Shown here: positions 5,536 to 7,516 of the stretch, in pieces
Numbering within the stretch: position 1 is the stretch's first letter
Layout of the letters: every line of letters starts with the position of its first letter
Assembly: GCA_013694885.1 (NCBI GenBank)
Contig: JACDBO010000209.1
Location: 1-7,516 of the forward strand
Length of the DNA stretch: 7,516 bases
Direction: 5' to 3'
Origin: Chloroflexia bacterium
GTDB taxonomy: Bacteria > Chloroflexota > Chloroflexia > Thermomicrobiales > UBA6265
The notes under the pieces: generated by a model
Databases searched by the model: none
Told to the model about the DNA's origin: nothing
The model's input: only the letters and a program-made list of their open reading frames with translations
Made by a program: the position numbers and the translations under genes

Positions 5536-6695
5536 ATGCCGTGGCAGGAGATGGCGCCCATGGATCTTCGGAGTCAGTTTGTGGCGGAGTTCGGGACCGG
5601 GTGGTTCACGATGACGGAACTCGCCGACACGTATCGGATCAGCCGCAAGACGGCGTACAAGTGGGTCCGCCGCCATGCGCAGGACGGAGCGACCGGGTTG
5701 GCGGATCGCTCGCGACGTCCCCGCCGCTGTCCGCACGCCCCCTCCGCGGCCGTCATCAAGGCGCTGCTCGACGCACGCCGTCGGCACCCGACTTGGGGGG
5801 CGCCCAAATTGATCGCGTGGTTGCAGCGACAAGACCCCAGCATGGTGTGGGCCCGCGAGCTCCACCGCGTGCGCGCTGCTGCAAGACGCCGGGCTCGGTG
5901 CGGAGCCGTCGTCCGCGTCGTCCCGCTGCCGCCCGGCAACCCGCGGCTGAGTACGCCGATCGCACCTAACGACCTGTGGACGGTCGACTACAAAAGGGGA
6001 ATTCCGCACGGGCGACGCGCGCTGGTGTTACCCGTTGACGCTGCGCGACGGCGCGAGCCGCTATGTCTTGCGGATCGACGCGTTGGTCGCCCCGACGTAT
6101 GCGACCACGCGCCAGCGGTTTGCCCGCGCGTTCGCCGAGTATGGCCTTCCGCTGGGGCTCCGGAGCGACAACGGGACCCCCTTCGCCAGTACCGGCTTGG
6201 GAGGATTGTCCCAACTCGCGGTGTGGTGGTTGCAACTCGGTATTCGGCTCGAGCGCATTCTCCCGGGGCATCCCGAACAGAACGGCGCCCATGAGCAGTT
6301 CCACGCGGTGCTCAAGGCGGAAACGACGCGTCCGCCGGCCCGCACGGCTGGCGCGCAGCAACGCCGATTCGCCCGCTTCCGGGACGAATACAACCACGAC
6401 CGGCCGCACCAGGCCCTTGGACAGACGCCACCTGCTACGTACTACACCGTCTCGGACCGACGGCTGCCGCGTCGGGTCTCGCCGTTCGAGTACTTGGGTC
6501 ATCTCGAGGTGCGGCGCGTCGGCTCCAATGGCTGTGTGCTGGTGGCAACACGTGGTCTTTCTCGGACGAGCGCTCGCCGGCCACAACGTCGGCTTCGAAG
6601 AAATCGCTGACGGCGTGTGGGCCATCCAGGTCGGGCTGCAGCCCATCGCGCACTTCGATGCCCGCACCCGCCACGTCAGCGCGCCGCCATGGTGA
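5536..6695 (+). pseudogene. IS481-family DDE transposase, broken by several single-base indels
   Basis: Starting at the ATG at 5536, residues about 1-60 carry the helix-turn-helix (FTMTELADTYRISRKTAYKW, then GLADRSRRP), followed by HPTWGAPKLIAWLQRQDPS. Near 5848-5853 an extra G (TGGGCCC for TGGCCC) moves the frame to SSTACALLQDAGL. An unclear return occurs before 5955, where APNDLWTVDYK (first catalytic Asp) resumes the starting frame. An extra A in AAAAGGGG (about 5991-5998) shifts again to GEFRTGDARWCYPLTLRDGA, then SDNGTPFASTGLGGLSQLAV (second Asp), GHPEQNGAHEQFH (Glu) and YNHDRPHQALGQ. A final extra T near 6540 (GTGCTGG for GTGCGG) moves the C-terminus to WQHVVFLGRALAGHNVGFEE, ending PPW-TGA at 6695. 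The catalytic residues survive, but a full protein cannot be made by ordinary decoding, so the element is probably immobile unless supplied with transposase from elsewhere. Confidence 0.88.
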
Positions 6696-6792
6696 GGGCC
6701 GTACACGTCTCAGCCGCAGGCTTGCCCCCGCTCGCGACGGGGCGCTCGGCGACCATGTCGCCTCGCGCCTGCCCACACCAACCTCAATCATC

Positions 6793-6833
6793 TGTTACCC
6801 ATGTCCTCAGAGGTTTGTGTAACCTATGTCCCC
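6793..6833 (-). repeat. Right terminal inverted repeat of the IS481-like element
   Basis: Inner copy TGTTACCCATGT (6793-6804) is the exact inverse of the left motif. The outer copy TGTAACCTATGT (6818-6829) has two changes. The spacing equals that of the left end. Confidence 0.85.
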
Positions 6834-7060
6834 GAACCCGCCAGGTCTGAGTGTTCCTTCTGAGACGTCGCCGCGTCTATATAAAGTTGGGCCCGCCCGC
6901 TCAAAAAGTAGACCACCTGAGGGATTGAGGGCGAGCTTGTCGAATCGTCCGATCCGGGGTTCGCGGAAGGATGCTCAGGATGGGTCAGGTGCATGTTGTC
7001 CCGCATAAAGTGCTGATAGAAGTGTCCGGTCGGCAAAGCCAGCACGGCGCCGGCCGCCGG
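6834..7060. other. Stretch without a recognisable gene
   Basis: No convincing gene. A minus-strand frame of 73 codons with a GTG start (7045 to 6824) is open but runs into the terminal repeat of the IS481-like element and gives a product I do not recognise. Two short AAAGT-containing repeats (TAAAGTTGGGCCCGCC from 6882 and AAAAAGTAGACCACC from 6903) 22 bases apart look faintly like another IS21-type end. Confidence 0.4.
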
Positions 7061-7065
7061 CGCCG
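7045..7065. repeat. GC-only perfect palindrome
   Basis: CGGCGCCGG (7045-7053), three-base loop CCG, then CCGGCGCC plus G (7057-7065): nine pairs, all G-C. No T-run follows on either strand, so it is not a standard terminator. It lies where the TrbI-like match ends on the minus strand. Confidence 0.6.
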
Positions 7066-7292
7066 CCTCTCCATCACGATGGGATCAGCTGGTGGCGGCG
7101 CTGGCGGTTCGCTGTACATGCGAGGATCGACGACGGGGGCGGCCTGTTGATCTGGCAACTGAGTAAGCTCTGCGCCTCGAGTGCTCTCAGCCGATCCTGA
7201 TCATCCCGAACCCGGTCGGCGGTTGGAGCCACGACAGCCGCCGGCGCGGGCGCAGGTCTGGCAGGCGCTTCAGGCCGGCCGACAACGAACAT
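7062..7292 (-). pseudogene. trbI: TrbI/VirB10-like conjugation protein, internal fragment with a frameshift
   Basis: On the minus strand from 7292: MFVVGRPEAPARPAPAPAAV, then VAPTADRVRDDQDRLRALEA and INRPPPSS; near 7115-7125 the frame changes and continues YSEPPAPPPADPIVMERRRR. This is the layout of the TrbI/VirB10 channel protein just after its single membrane helix: VVGRP, a proline-rich linker, a DRVRDYxxRLRxLE coiled segment, a second proline-rich patch and D-P-I-V-x-ERRRR. TrbI spans the envelope in type IV conjugation systems. Only about 75 of its usual 400 or more residues are present. The membrane helix before VVGRP is missing, and so is the C-terminal beta-barrel domain. The fragment is cut on one side at about 7293-7304 and on the other near the GC palindrome at 7045-7065. 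It is a remnant of an integrated conjugative element. The assignment is from motif memory. Confidence 0.55.
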
Positions 7293-7303
7293 GATCAGCC
7301 GCA

Positions 7304-7516
7304 TTGGCGGCCGTGAAGCGCAAGCGGCTGGCCTACGCCGCAGCTGCCGTTCTCGCGGTGGCGATTGGTGGATCGTGGTTCGCGCTCCGACAGTCGGGGA
7401 ACACCGTCGGAACAGCGGGATCGACCTCACAGATCGCGCAGTCCGCGAGGCTGGACCTGCGACCTTTGCTGTGACGCGGGGCGGCGAACGTGCTAAGGAG
7501 CCCCATGGATTGGTCC
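7304..7516 (+). pseudogene. Membrane-anchored protein, truncated at its start and frameshifted (runs off the window)
   Basis: From about 7304 the frame reads LAAVKRKRLAYAAAAVLAVA and then IGGSWFALRQ, a positively charged stretch followed by one membrane helix. It continues to ARLDLRPLL and a TGA at 7472. Adding one T to the CCTTTG run at about 7463-7468 restores ARLDLRPFAVTRGGERAKEP and an open frame to the window end. LDLRPF-x-VTRGGE after a single membrane helix is a pattern I associate with membrane proteins encoded beside ECF sigma factors in Acidobacteriota-like genomes, often after an N-terminal zinc-binding anti-sigma domain; that domain would lie before 7304 and is absent. The left edge abuts the TrbI-like fragment of opposite strand, so the gene was probably beheaded by a rearrangement. 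A GTG at 7313 could serve as a start, but no good ribosome binding site is seen. Confidence 0.5.

Larger units (their letters stand above)
5462..6833 (+). mobile_element. IS481-like insertion sequence with tandem-repeat ends
   Basis: The left end (about 5462-5501) and the right end (about 6793-6833, inverted) match over about 40 bases. Each end has two direct copies of a 12-base motif with a 25-base period. On the left, ACATGGGTAACA is at 5465-5476 and 5490-5501. On the right, inverted, an exact copy lies at 6793-6804 and a diverged copy, ACATAGGTTACA, at 6818-6829. CCTCTGAGG lies between the copies at both ends. The single gene inside is a broken IS481-family transposase. No clear flanking target duplication was seen, so the exact tips are uncertain by a few bases. 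The total length, about 1.37 kb, is typical of the family. Confidence 0.85.

Noticed and set aside
5242..6009. Minus-strand frame of 255 codons across the IS481-like left end
   Set aside because: It spans the IS boundary and is antisense to clear transposase motifs; Arg-rich composition typical of a GC-rich shadow frame.
6882..6917. Third IS21-type end (two AAAGT repeats 22 bases apart)
   Set aside because: Match between the two copies is short and no TG/CA tip could be placed; mentioned only in the description of the stretch.
6824..7045. Minus-strand 73-codon frame with a GTG start
   Set aside because: Product not recognised, no ribosome binding site, and it runs into the terminal repeat of the IS481-like element.
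7074..7430. Minus-strand frame of 118 codons taken as one whole gene
   Set aside because: Only the part from 7292 downward resembles TrbI, and that match leaves this frame near 7120. The part above 7292 is antisense to the membrane protein.
7505..7516. AAGGAG (7495-7500) followed by ATG at 7505, looking like the start of a new gene
   Set aside because: The same bases continue the corrected frame of the membrane protein (VTRGGERAKEP), so the apparent ribosome site and ATG are probably internal.

Overview
The window is high-GC DNA that looks like an accessory, IS-littered stretch of a soil-type bacterial chromosome. An ECF sigma factor followed by a membrane-bound Ser/Thr kinase, decayed IS1-like and IS481-like transposases, a conjugation (TrbI-like) fragment and a truncated membrane protein of a type I associate with ECF loci together suggest Acidobacteriota (Vicinamibacteria-like) or Gemmatimonadota. 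This placement is inference; no marker gene is present.

Layout, left to right. (1) 1-262, minus strand: the start of an IS21-family istA and the outer end of that element. (2) 263-626: no recognisable gene. It holds a second IS21-style terminus (508-551) made of tandem repeats with no transposase attached, and a tRNA-like T-arm/acceptor sequence (551-615). (3) 627-1455: an IS1-family transposase broken by at least three indels. (4) 1538-1716: a small DUF4926-like gene broken by one missing T. (5) 1747-5000: the intact core of the window. A promoter that appears to give a leaderless mRNA is followed by an ECF sigma factor (1784-2362) and, 31 bases on, an 868-residue protein with a multi-pass membrane region, a GAF-like domain, a zinc ribbon and a C-terminal Ser/Thr kinase (2394-5000). 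(6) 5327-4839, minus strand: a small helical protein with a very strong ribosome binding site. Its helices can be read as histone-fold-like, and its C-terminal third is antisense to the kinase gene. (7) 5462-6833: an IS481-like element with tandem-repeat ends and a transposase broken by several single-base indels. (8) 6834-7516: fragments, namely a TrbI-like conjugation gene piece on the minus strand joined near 7293-7312 to a truncated, frameshifted membrane protein gene on the plus strand.

How the parts work together: the sigma factor and kinase form a plausible two-gene signalling unit. The kinase would sense a membrane or cytoplasmic cue through its ComP-like N-terminal half and act through phosphorylation, with the adjacent sigma factor the obvious candidate target. 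Everything around this unit is mobile-element debris. The 3.2 kb sigma-kinase unit has no frameshift, whereas nearly every mobile or accessory gene around it has one or more, which argues that the breaks are real decay rather than general sequencing error.
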